From the NCBI GenBank assembly GCA_031271375.1, contig JAISVU010000013.1, forward strand, positions 1 to 7,027: a stretch of DNA of 7,027 nucleotides, read 5' to 3'. The notes under the pieces are model-generated. The model had not been told where the DNA came from. It made no database searches and saw only the letters and a program-made list of their open reading frames with translations. Both the position numbers and the translations under genes were made by a program. The stretch is from Clostridiales bacterium. GTDB lineage: Bacteria; Bacillota; Clostridia; Lachnospirales; WRAX01. Shown piece after piece: positions 1 through 6,582 of the stretch (positions are counted from its first letter, which is position 1; every line of letters begins with the position of its first letter).

Positions 1-559
1 GGAATTTCTCAAACATATCAGCGGACGGGTAGCCCCGGTCAACGGTAATGATGGATTTCGCCGCGATTTCCGGCAGCTCGCCGGTCAGGAAGTCCATGTG
101 CTTCTTGCACTGCTCACGCTCATTCATGTAGGCATTTGTGATAACGGGATCAAGCGCCCAGCCGTGCAGCACGTCGAAAAGCACCGAAACTCCGGCCATC
201 GGGCATATGTCGGAGCCGCGTACCCCGAAATCCCAGCGGAGGTCTTCTACGCGCGGAAGCTGAAGGTATGATCTGTCAACGCCTAGAATGCGGTATCCAT
301 TCCAGGCCGTAAGCGGATGATTGCCCGAATACTCCTCTTTGACTAAACTGCGCACGGCCGCCTCGAAGGGCGAGTGGTCAAAATTCGCGCGTAATTTGGA
401 AAACGCTTGCTGGATAATAAGCCTGCCTCCTCCGTTGTGCCTGAAAAGCTCATTCAAACGCGTTTGTAGCGTCGTTGTACGCATGTCCATCATAAAGTAC
501 AGCGCGCTTGCAAACGGCATGCTGCGTCTTCGGGTAAAATCATGTTTAAGTTGTTGACA
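1..559 (-). pseudogene. IS4-family DDE transposase, N-terminal half, decayed start and truncated by window edge
   Basis: The minus frame is open for 186 codons from 559 to the left edge. It reads HDFTRRRSMPF near the start, the usual IS4-family N-terminal motif, then a helical DNA-binding-like region. GVDRSYLQL around residue 95 (bases 275-277) fits the first catalytic Asp, and TVDRGYPSADMF around residue 174 (bases 38-40) fits the second. The catalytic Glu of the YREK region would lie beyond the window. An intact enzyme would cut and paste its own insertion sequence. No ATG, GTG or TTG occurs before the conserved HDFTRRR motif; the first in-frame ATG (518-520) falls inside it. In the same frame upstream there is a TAA at 560-562 and another about 20 nt further out, so the native N-terminus appears to be lost. 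The family call is firm. The pseudogene call is likely but rests on two stops that a sequencing error could also produce. Terminal inverted repeats could not be located. Confidence 0.78.
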
Positions 560-640
560 TTACGGCGCGAATGGGCAAGGTTAATAACGAAGCAAGAAAA
601 AATAAGAATTAAGGATTGTTGCCAAACGAGTTTGCATATG

Positions 641-675
641 AAAAGCGGATATCTCCAGGCAGAGTATCCGCTTTA
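641..675 (-). terminator. Hairpin terminator downstream of the SPFH/DUF4428 operon
   Basis: Ten perfect base pairs (AAAGCGGATA at 642-651 with TATCCGCTTT at 665-674) are extended inside the loop by CTC/GAG (653-655 with 662-664). In the minus direction the stem ends in CTTTT, a short T run. It lies about 75 nt past the stop codon of the last operon gene. The plus-strand side is followed by TTTAATTAT, so it may work both ways. It also separates the operon from the IS remnant. Confidence 0.6.
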
Positions 676-747
676 ATTATAACCATTAGGCCAAAGATAA
701 CACGGTTGTTTTCATGAAACAAGACTCTTTTTCATTTATTGGATATT

Positions 748-1467
748 TTAAGTAACCGCGCCGCCGCAGAACTCGCAGCGGCCTTGGGCGTCCGGTGTGG
801 TGGGCGCTCCGCAGTGGGGGCAGGTTTGAGCCGTTTTGGGGGCCGCCGCAGCGGCGATGCTGTCCCGCGCGTCTTGGCGTACTCTGGTCAACGCCTGCTT
901 AATCTCGGCGGCTTGACGTTCAAACTCCTTAAATTCCACCGAAGCGCGTTCCTCAATGCGGTTGTTGTTCAGTTTGAACTCAATCTCATTGAAGAAGGGC
1001 GAGTTAATGTGTATCGTCAGGTAGAAATCATAGTCGACATCGTACCGGGGCGGGTTGAAGCTTACGTTGTTCCCCTGGGCGTCCTTGCGCTTAAGTTCCG
1101 TCCGGCTTTCGCGGATTTCGCTCTGGCAGCCGGTAACCTGTGAAAAGGCAATTACGTCCGGGTTTTCATTCTGCCAGCGGTTTGAGGACGTGACTATGAA
1201 CTTTTGGCTGTCCTCATCAAGCAAGACCTTCGTCCTGTCCCCGAAGGTGCGGGTCACGTTAAAAGCGGCAACCTCGGCTTTGTTGGCCTCCCGGTAGACA
1301 AGATGGTCTTTGATCTCTGCTAATGTTGTTCTGCGCCTGTCCGTTGTAAAGGGCGATAGCTTTGCGGCGCAGTCCTTGCACATGTTGCCGTCCTCAAGCT
1401 TGCGGTTGCCAAGAAGCCCGATTTTCTCGCCGCAGATGTCGCAATACTTTTTATCGAATAACCCCAT
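748..1467 (-). CDS. DUF4428 domain protein with N- and C-terminal zinc-binding cysteine motifs
   Basis: This is a 239-residue soluble protein. It starts MGLFDKKYCDICGEKIG, the standard opening of the DUF4428 family, with metal-ligand candidates C9, C12, C30 and C33. The conserved basic stretch and EIKDHLVYREANKAEVAAF follow around residues 44-70. The middle (about 70-190) is a predicted mixed alpha/beta region with no motif I recognise, followed by a charged helix that ends in an alanine-rich linker. The C-terminus is a second zinc ribbon (C216, C219, C231, C234). No signal peptide or membrane segment is visible, so it is probably cytoplasmic. The start is supported by AAAGGGG at 1474-1480, six nt upstream, which overlaps the stop of the lipoprotein gene (11-nt gap), so translation is probably coupled. 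It is the last gene of the operon. DUF4428 has no established activity that I know of; a zinc-structured protein-interaction role alongside the SPFH protein is inference. Confidence 0.9.
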   Translation of the reverse strand: MGLFDKKYCDICGEKIGLLGNRKLEDGNMCKDCAAKLSPFTTDRRRTTLAEIKDHLVYREANKAEVAAFNVTRTFGDRTKVLLDEDSQKFIVTSSNRWQNENPDVIAFSQVTGCQSEIRESRTELKRKDAQGNNVSFNPPRYDVDYDFYLTIHINSPFFNEIEFKLNNNRIEERASVEFKEFERQAAEIKQALTRVRQDARDSIAAAAAPKTAQTCPHCGAPTTPDAQGRCEFCGGAVT

Positions 1468-1478
1468 AACGCGCCCCT

Positions 1479-1874
1479 TTACTCTTTCTCGAAGTACAGC
1501 GTGGCGCCTTCGTCCGGTAACTCAATCGTATCCCCTTTGAAGATGGCGGTCATTTTTCCGTCCGGCCCGTAATCAGGCAAATCCATCTCTATCTTTTCGC
1601 CGTCAATGACGTATGTGCCTTCTACCGGTATGCCGAAATAGCTTATCGTCACTTCGGTGTCGCTCGTGAACTCGATGTAATTATCTTCGGGAATAAACCC
1701 GATCTCGGTTAGGCCTTCTCCCTCGATTTTTTCGCCCTCAGCTTCGGCGGCAAACAAAATATACTTGCCGGAAGGGGCGGACGCCTTACCGCTTTCCCCG
1801 TCCTTTTTGTTAATACACGAAGCAAACGAAAGGGCCATTACCAACGTCAGGATGATTGCAAACGCTTTTTTCAT
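1479..1874 (-). CDS. Small secreted lipoprotein, function unknown
   Basis: This is a 131-residue protein starting MKKAFAIILTLVMALSFASC. It has a short basic N-terminus, a hydrophobic helix and a lipobox-like FASC with Cys20 as the probable lipidated residue, which would anchor it to the outer face of the membrane. The mature part is acidic, opens with a Ser/Gly/Lys-rich linker, and consists of short beta-strand-like segments ending GATLYFEKE. That pattern is common in small Clostridia lipoproteins with a lipocalin-like barrel, but I cannot assign a family with confidence. The frame stays open upstream to an ATG at 1941-1943. The inner start is preferred because a perfect AGGAGG (1883-1888) lies eight nt before it, it begins a proper signal peptide, and the longer form would overlap the SPFH gene. 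It lies 37 nt after the SPFH gene and 11 nt before the DUF4428 gene. Confidence 0.85.
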   Translation of the reverse strand: MKKAFAIILTLVMALSFASCINKKDGESGKASAPSGKYILFAAEAEGEKIEGEGLTEIGFIPEDNYIEFTSDTEVTISYFGIPVEGTYVIDGEKIEMDLPDYGPDGKMTAIFKGDTIELPDEGATLYFEKE

Positions 1875-1911
1875 TTTAGATTCCTCCTGTGAGATATGAT
1901 TTTGCGTGTTT

Positions 1912-3234
1912 TTAAACCGCGTCCCCGTCGTCGAAGGGATCACCGCACTCGGGGCAGAATTTGGGCGGCTTTGCTTTGTCCGCCGGTTCCCAGCCGCATT
2001 TATCGCATTTGAACTGGGGTACGCCCGCAGGCTTGGGCTTTCCGCATTCGGCGCAGAACTTGCCTTTATTTACAGCGCCGCAGGAGCATTTCCAGCCGTT
2101 GGGATTTTCCTCAGGCTGCGGCTTGCCGCATTCGGCGCAGAATTTTCCGGTGTTTCCTTTGAAACCGCAGGAGCATGTCCAGCCCGAAGGGATAGGCGGC
2201 GCTTGCCCGGCCGGGGCGGGTACTGTGGTGTTCATGTTATAAAGCTCCCCGGCGTTCACGCCGCCGGATTGGTTCGCCATGTTCATCCCCATAAAGGCCA
2301 TCGCGGAACCCGCGCCTTCGTTGGCCGCTGCGGTCTGCATCGCCGCCGCCTGGGCGCCTACCAGATGGGCTGCAGCCATAGCCGGGTCACGGAAAGCGGC
2401 GTTTCGCTGAAGCTCCTTTATAATGTTCTCGTCTTCGTCGCTTGCCTTTATCCCGGATACTCCCAGCGACACGATTTCCAGGCCCCGAAGCTCCCGCCAT
2501 TTAGCGGAAAGAAGCTCGTTAAGAGCCTCGGCAAGCTCAATCGTGTGGCCCGGGAGCATGGAATAGCGTATCCCCATTGCGCTGATTTTGGCGAAAGCGG
2601 GCTGTAGAGCCGTCATAAGCTCGGTCTTAAGCTGCCCGTCGATTTTATCGCGGGTATAGCTCTCCGCTATGTTTCCGCAGACGTTTGTATAGAATAGAAT
2701 CGGGTTTACAATACGATAACTGTATTCCCCAAAGCAGCGGACGGAAATGTCCATATCCAACCCGATGTTTGTGTCCACAACCCGGAACGGCACCGGGTTT
2801 ACCGTACCGTATTTGTTCCCGGTCAGCTCCTTCGTGTTGAAATAGTAAACCCGCTGGTCCCGTGGGGCCGCGCCGCCAAACGTGAAGCGTTTGCCTATGC
2901 TCTTAAAGGTCTCTATAACGCTCTCGCCCAAGTCCCCGGTAAAAACCGTCGTTTCGGCGGCGTCGTCATAGGCGAACTCTCCCGGTTCGGCGCATATTTC
3001 AGAAACCTTCCCTTGATCCACGATAATCATGCACTGACCGTCAGCCACTGCGATTAAGGAGCCGCTTGTAATGACGTTGTCGCTGTCATGGATGTTTGAG
3101 GAACGATCGCCAGCCCGCTTCTTCCCCTTCACGGCCATCACATTCTCAGGAAGGGAGTCGCAGTAGAAGAACTCTTTCCACTGCCCGGCAAGAGCACCGC
3201 CGACGGCTCCCGCCGCCGCTTTAATCAATCCCAT
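1912..3234 (-). CDS. SPFH/band-7 domain protein, YdjI-like, with three C-terminal zinc ribbons
   Basis: This is a 440-residue protein. After a short Gly/Ala N-terminal segment it has the YdjI-type SPFH core (about 25-290). VYYFNTKELTGNKYGTVNP and a following strand-rich segment with DMDISVRCFGEYSYRI are recognisable, then amphipathic helices. An Ala/Met/Gly-rich linker (about 290-345) leads to three short zinc ribbons: C354/C356/C366/C369, C383/C385/C394/C397 and C410/C413/C427/C430. The first two begin with CSCG. SPFH proteins form oligomeric scaffolds at the membrane; the B. subtilis relative YdjI is encoded with a PspA homologue and is linked to envelope stress. There is no signal peptide or clear transmembrane helix, so it is likely cytoplasmic and membrane-associated. 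The start has AAAGGGGG at 3242-3249, seven nt upstream, overlapping the previous gene's stop (13-nt gap). Automatic annotation sometimes labels such proteins 'virion core protein', which is misleading. The zinc ribbons may recruit partners such as the DUF4428 protein (inference). Confidence 0.9.
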   Translation of the reverse strand: MGLIKAAAGAVGGALAGQWKEFFYCDSLPENVMAVKGKKRAGDRSSNIHDSDNVITSGSLIAVADGQCMIIVDQGKVSEICAEPGEFAYDDAAETTVFTGDLGESVIETFKSIGKRFTFGGAAPRDQRVYYFNTKELTGNKYGTVNPVPFRVVDTNIGLDMDISVRCFGEYSYRIVNPILFYTNVCGNIAESYTRDKIDGQLKTELMTALQPAFAKISAMGIRYSMLPGHTIELAEALNELLSAKWRELRGLEIVSLGVSGIKASDEDENIIKELQRNAAFRDPAMAAAHLVGAQAAAMQTAAANEGAGSAMAFMGMNMANQSGGVNAGELYNMNTTVPAPAGQAPPIPSGWTCSCGFKGNTGKFCAECGKPQPEENPNGWKCSCGAVNKGKFCAECGKPKPAGVPQFKCDKCGWEPADKAKPPKFCPECGDPFDDGDAV

Positions 3235-3247
3235 TATGTAGCCCCCT

Positions 3248-4444
3248 TTATTTGCTTAGAATAACCGTCTTTGTAACATTGTCCCAAAAGACCTCATACC
3301 CGAAGCTCTCGGCGATAAAGCTCACCGGCAGCATAGTCCGGCCTCCCACTATTACCGGAGCGGTGGCAAGCTGAACGATCTCGCCGTTCCGAGTGGCCGC
3401 TGCCTGGCCTATAACAAGGGTCAGGATTACGCCGTCCTTGCTAAGAACGACTGTCTGGATATCGGGGAACCACTGGACGTTTCCGCCCATCGCTTCGACA
3501 ATGGCGCTGACAGGAAGCATTGTGCGCCTGTCGGCTACAAAGCTTGTCGTGCCCTGCTCGTCTATTTGTTTGACCTGGCCGTTAACCGTCATCGTAGGCT
3601 GGTTTATAACCATCGCTATAGTCGATAGCTTTTGATTTGAATAGGCCAGGTCGTAAGTCCTGACGGTTTTGACGGCGGGAACACCCGCGCCGTTGGCGTT
3701 TTCGGCCCATACCGAAACCGTGTACTGGGTATCGGGCTGCAAGCCCCGGAAGTAGATAATGTTCGAGCCGAAGGGCGTAAAGAAAACCTTCTGCGGCTCG
3801 CCGCCGTCAAGCTGGGCGTAATAGGCCTTGATTATACTGCCCCCGTCGTCGCTGACATGGAGCCAGTCCGCCTCGATGGAATCCGTGCTTGTCAACACCC
3901 GGATAACCGGGGTTCCCGGCAAGCCGCCTCTTGAATGCCGGGCTTCAGGGCTCCGTTTGGGATTATATGGCGTCGGCCTCGGCGGGGCGGGCGTTGGGGC
4001 GAAGTAGTAAACCTCCGGTACTTCAGCGGGTAAAATTGTTACCGACGGTTCCGCCGTGCTATAAGGTTCGATTGTCTCTGGCAGCCAGGGCGGAAGCGTC
4101 GTCTGGCTGGCAGGCGGGTTGTATGCCGTGGGCCTGGGCGGAGCCATCGTCCGGTTGGCTTGCGGGTTATACTCTGTCGGCCTGGGCGGAGCCATCGTCC
4201 GGTTGGCTTGCGGGTTGTATTCCGTGGGCTTCGGCGGCGGCTCGGTATATGTGGGAAAAGGCGCAGGACTTGCTTGCGGCGGCCGTTGGTATTCATCTAT
4301 TGGATAGGGCGTCGGGCTGGGAACCGGATCATAAGGCAGATAAGCAAAGAGCTTCGTGCTTTTGTATCCCGCCGATATTCCCGTTACCGCGCAGGCAAGA
4401 GCGAACGTGATCACGAGCCTAAGGTATTTATTTATAACTGACAT
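3248..4444 (-). CDS. Exported surface protein: proline-rich repeats, fibronectin type III, copper amine oxidase N-terminal-like domain
   Basis: This is a 398-residue protein. Residues 7-25 form a hydrophobic signal or anchor helix. Residues 36-165 are a Pro/Thr/Tyr/Asn-rich low-complexity stalk that includes three 16-residue repeats. Residues about 174-263 fit a fibronectin type III domain (W194, GLQPDTQYTVSVWAENANG). Residues about 275-398 form a Cu_amine_oxidN1-type domain with two related motifs, RRTMLPVSAIVEAMGG at 306 and GRTMLPVSFIAESFGY at 369, each followed by a strand ending in TVVLS or TVILS. In Firmicutes such domains occur on cell-surface proteins; no amine oxidase catalytic domain is present. 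It is probably displayed outside the cell by the stalk. The frame extends upstream to 4561, but that extension reads through the CACAGAGG repeat and lacks a signal sequence, so the ATG at 4442-4444 is used. Its AAAGGAG abuts the ATG with no spacer, which is unusual. It is the first gene of the operon. Confidence 0.85.
   Translation of the reverse strand: MSVINKYLRLVITFALACAVTGISAGYKSTKLFAYLPYDPVPSPTPYPIDEYQRPPQASPAPFPTYTEPPPKPTEYNPQANRTMAPPRPTEYNPQANRTMAPPRPTAYNPPASQTTLPPWLPETIEPYSTAEPSVTILPAEVPEVYYFAPTPAPPRPTPYNPKRSPEARHSRGGLPGTPVIRVLTSTDSIEADWLHVSDDGGSIIKAYYAQLDGGEPQKVFFTPFGSNIIYFRGLQPDTQYTVSVWAENANGAGVPAVKTVRTYDLAYSNQKLSTIAMVINQPTMTVNGQVKQIDEQGTTSFVADRRTMLPVSAIVEAMGGNVQWFPDIQTVVLSKDGVILTLVIGQAAATRNGEIVQLATAPVIVGGRTMLPVSFIAESFGYEVFWDNVTKTVILSK
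4094..4237 (-). repeat. Three 48-nt in-frame tandem repeats in the surface-protein stalk
   Basis: The repeats encode three 16-residue units beginning PPKPTEYNP, PPRPTEYNP and PPRPTAYNP (residues 70-117). The first two units are nearly identical at the base level, and the third has diverged after its first ten codons. A further partial copy, PPRPTPYNP, lies at residues 154-162. Copy number could vary by slippage or recombination, which would change stalk length without shifting frame. Confidence 0.85.
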
Positions 4445-4486
4445 CTCCTTTCCAGCTTTATCGGACTTTTCGAACAGAAAATCTTT

Positions 4487-4574
4487 CCTCTCTGTGCCTC
4501 CGTGCCTCTGTGCGTAAAAACAATCAACGCGCAAGCCGGTTAGTTTAGCACACAGAGGCACAGAGGCACAGAGG
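4487..4574. repeat. Inverted pair of 8-nt CACAGAGG tandem repeats
   Basis: The left arm (4489-4512) carries three copies of CCTCTGTG-type units (tctctgtg, cctccgtg, cctctgtg). The right arm (4551-4574) carries three exact copies of CACAGAGG. The arms are reverse complements over about 24 of 28 positions, with a spacer of about 36 nt, so the transcript can form a large stem-loop. Similar CTCTGTGCCTCTGTG-type repeats are known from intergenic regions of many bacteria. There is no T run, so it is not a standard terminator. It lies between the large exported-protein gene and the SPFH operon. A perfect TTGACA sits at 4621-4626 on the minus strand, but no good -10 lies 16-18 nt from it. Confidence 0.75.
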
Positions 4575-4649
4575 CGCGGAGAGAGAATCGCATAATTTCG
4601 AAAGATTATCCAAACTGGGTTGTCAAAAGAAACCTCATACCTCTTACGT

Positions 4650-6320
4650 TCATCCTACAGCAAGCTCGATGCTTATCACTTCGCCGTTTTCGTCCAGCGT
4701 AATCATACAGGCGTCCCCGGTCAGTATATCCTCAAAGATATCGGTGTCAAAGTTTCTCGGCAGCGGAAAGGCGACGGAGGCCTTAATAGTATTGACATGG
4801 GTCTCCGCGTTCTCATCGTACTCATAGGGGTCAGCCCAGACTACGCCCAGTTCCGCGTCATACTCTATTATCGCCGCGTATACCTCGTCCTCATAAAGCT
4901 TCTTTGAGAACGCCAGCACCACAGGCCGTTCCCCGCTGTCCGCCCCGCTGTATTCCGGGTCATAGGGAATAAACGTCATGATCTGCCTGCCCTGGTGGTA
5001 TGTAAGCCGATCAAGCATGAACTTCTCGTCTTCCATATTCTCGTCCTCGTAAACCAGCGTCAGCGTGTCGGGTTCGCTTCCGTAACCCGAATAGCCCGCC
5101 TCAATATAGCCCATGTACTCGACCTTTTCGCCGTCCTCGTCCTCCACGGCCATGCTGAATCCTAGCTCGCTGTATATCGTAAGTTCAAGCCCGCCGACGC
5201 TTTCCGGGAAGAACTCCCACGTCCCGGTAAGGTACTCTTTTAGCTCGGGTATACCCGTAGTATAAGAATCATCCGAACTGTCATCCCAATTATCCTCGGA
5301 AAAGTACCCGGCGAAATCGTTTACCGACTCAAATTCGTATTCAAGCTGTTCCTCGCCGCCATAACTGAACAGCGGGTCGCCCTCCCGCAGTTCAAGCGTG
5401 AGCCACATGGCGAAATCCGGCTCAATTGCAACGCTGTAAACACCGTTCACCTGCTTAGGCAAATCCGACAGATTCTCGTCGTAGAGGTTCCAAAAATCGG
5501 TGAAGTCAAAAACTATGCTGCCTAGAGCATAGTCCTCCTTCTGACCTACCGCCGTGATTACCTCATAGGTTCCGGTATAGCCCGCCACGGAATCCTCCTC
5601 TCCGGCGGGTATTATGTCAAAGGAGCATATCTCCTCGTCGGACAGCCACAGCTTCCCGGTGTAATCGTATTCGTTGTCCCCATTTTGAAGTAGCGGCGCG
5701 GACCATTTGATGAAATCGCCGAATATGGGGTAGAACTCCTTTGAGATTCTCACGTCATGGCGCAGCCCGTCGCCGTCGATGGCATAGAATGTGCTTTCGC
5801 CGGTTTTAGGCTTGTCATGCTCGATAGAAACGATGTCCTTGAGCCAGGGCAGCGTCGCGAAGGTGTAGGAGTAGTCAAGCCCGCCGATGAAGGGCCAGTC
5901 CGCGTCGGTGTACTCGATGGTTCCGTCCTCCATAAGGAGCATGATTACCGGCAGCTTCATTTCCACGCCCTTCTCCAAGTATTCGCCGAAGGGGTCTACG
6001 GAGTAAGCCATGTCCTCAATATAGCCTATGCAGACGTCGGCCACCGCCCCCGCGTTCGTGGTGATTTCATAAGGGCCGGGGCTAAGGTCGGCAAGATAAA
6101 AGGCGTCTTTAGGCATTCCGTGTTCCACAAGCTGCTCCTGCCAGCTTTCCAGGTCGAAGAAGATTTCAGCCGTCCCGTCTTCCACAGTTACGGTGAACAG
6201 GCCCTCCGCGTCCTCTTTCGTAATCACGCCGCTCTTGGCCTTCGCGGACGACAAACTAAACCCGGTAAGCGTTGTGAAACTCATTGCCAGAGCTAAGAGT
6301 ATTGCAAGCCTTCTTTTCAT
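4650..6320 (-). CDS. Large acidic exported protein of unknown function
   Basis: This is a 556-residue protein with a clear signal peptide: MKRR, a hydrophobic core to about residue 20, and a probable cleavage near SSAKA (25-29). There is no lipobox, so it is likely released or loosely wall-associated. The mature chain is strongly acidic, rich in Asp, Glu, Tyr and Gly, and has only three cysteines. Residues 30-240 form one strand-rich region. Around 247-275 is YTGTYEVITAV followed by FDFTDFW. An acidic linker (341-352) leads to YLTGTWEFFPES (363-374), the opening seen in lipocalin-like domains, and a strand-rich region to about 472. The tail (480-556) resembles nothing I can name. An almost ideal AAGGAGG (6327-6333) lies six nt before the ATG, supporting the start. 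It is on the same strand as the SPFH operon but 205 nt from it, across the CACAGAGG repeat, so co-transcription is uncertain. The lipocalin-like reading of the C-terminal part is tentative. Confidence 0.85.
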   Translation of the reverse strand: MKRRLAILLALAMSFTTLTGFSLSSAKAKSGVITKEDAEGLFTVTVEDGTAEIFFDLESWQEQLVEHGMPKDAFYLADLSPGPYEITTNAGAVADVCIGYIEDMAYSVDPFGEYLEKGVEMKLPVIMLLMEDGTIEYTDADWPFIGGLDYSYTFATLPWLKDIVSIEHDKPKTGESTFYAIDGDGLRHDVRISKEFYPIFGDFIKWSAPLLQNGDNEYDYTGKLWLSDEEICSFDIIPAGEEDSVAGYTGTYEVITAVGQKEDYALGSIVFDFTDFWNLYDENLSDLPKQVNGVYSVAIEPDFAMWLTLELREGDPLFSYGGEEQLEYEFESVNDFAGYFSEDNWDDSSDDSYTTGIPELKEYLTGTWEFFPESVGGLELTIYSELGFSMAVEDEDGEKVEYMGYIEAGYSGYGSEPDTLTLVYEDENMEDEKFMLDRLTYHQGRQIMTFIPYDPEYSGADSGERPVVLAFSKKLYEDEVYAAIIEYDAELGVVWADPYEYDENAETHVNTIKASVAFPLPRNFDTDIFEDILTGDACMITLDENGEVISIELAVG

Positions 6321-6352
6321 CGTGATCCTCCTTAATTGAGTAATTTGCCGTT

Positions 6353-6358
6353 ATTATA
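6353..6358 (-). promoter_or_regulatory. Candidate -10 element for the large exported-protein gene
   Basis: On the minus strand this reads a perfect TATAAT preceded by TTG. It would start transcription about 25 nt before the ATG, leaving just enough leader for the ribosome site. The hexamer 17 nt upstream is GGGCGA, a poor -35, and lies against the palindrome at 6381-6397, so the promoter may need an activator. Confidence 0.4.
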
Positions 6359-6380
6359 CAATAAAAAAATCCCTTTCGCC

Positions 6381-6397
6381 CTACCCGCAGCGGGTAG
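6381..6397. promoter_or_regulatory. Perfect 17-nt palindrome, candidate operator or hairpin
   Basis: CTACCCGC and GCGGGTAG are exact reverse complements around a single A. On the plus strand TTTTT follows (6398-6402). On the minus strand a second short pairing (CCCTT/AAGGG) leads into ATTTTTTT, so it resembles a bidirectional intrinsic terminator. However, no gene on either strand reads into it from nearby. Its position against the -35 region of the exported-protein promoter equally fits a regulator-binding site. Both readings are inference. Confidence 0.5.
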
Positions 6398-6476
6398 TTT
6401 TTAAGGGAAGAGCCGAGAAAAAAGAAGAGCCGAGAGCTGAGATAGTTACTTCAAAAGATGCCGGTTGGCAAAACGC

Positions 6477-6505
6477 TTGTTCTTGTCCCCTGTTTGTGAT
6501 ACAAT
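6477..6505 (+). promoter_or_regulatory. Candidate sigma-A promoter for the GIY-YIG-type gene
   Basis: TTGTTC (6477-6482) and TACAAT (6500-6505) are spaced by exactly 17 nt, with an extended TG at 6497-6498. Transcription would start near 6512 and give a leader of nearly 200 nt that contains the palindromic repeat element. It is the best plus-strand promoter in the region and has no other plus gene to serve. Confidence 0.5.
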
Positions 6506-6582
6506 AATGATCGTAGAGAATTTATATTTCCTTGAAAAAAAGTAAAGCCAATACGCATACCCCGCCGTTACAGCCAAGAGCG

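Noticed and set aside
739..1143. Plus-strand open frame of 134 codons
   Set aside because: It is a mirror of the DUF4428 gene with no motif or ribosome site.
1875..1943. Upstream-extended start for the small lipoprotein
   Set aside because: It would overlap the SPFH gene and bury the signal peptide; the inner ATG has a perfect AGGAGG.
1906..2607. Plus-strand open frame of 233 codons
   Set aside because: It is antisense to the SPFH gene, has no family resemblance and no ribosome site, and is explained by GC-rich coding on the other strand.
4094..4237. CRISPR-like array
   Set aside because: The 48-nt repeats are contiguous, in frame and coding, with no spacers.
3248..4444. Copper amine oxidase enzyme
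   Set aside because: Only the N-terminal-type accessory domain is present; no catalytic domain or topaquinone motif.
4445..4561. Upstream-extended start for the surface protein
   Set aside because: The extra residues come from the CACAGAGG repeat and would put a charged stretch before the signal helix.
4595..4626. Promoter from the perfect TTGACA at 4621-4626, minus strand
   Set aside because: The only TATAAT-like hexamer (GATAAT) is just 10 nt away and nothing suitable lies at 16-18 nt.
5757..6296. Plus-strand open frame of 179 codons
   Set aside because: It is antisense to the signal-peptide end of the large exported protein, whose ribosome site and signal peptide are convincing.
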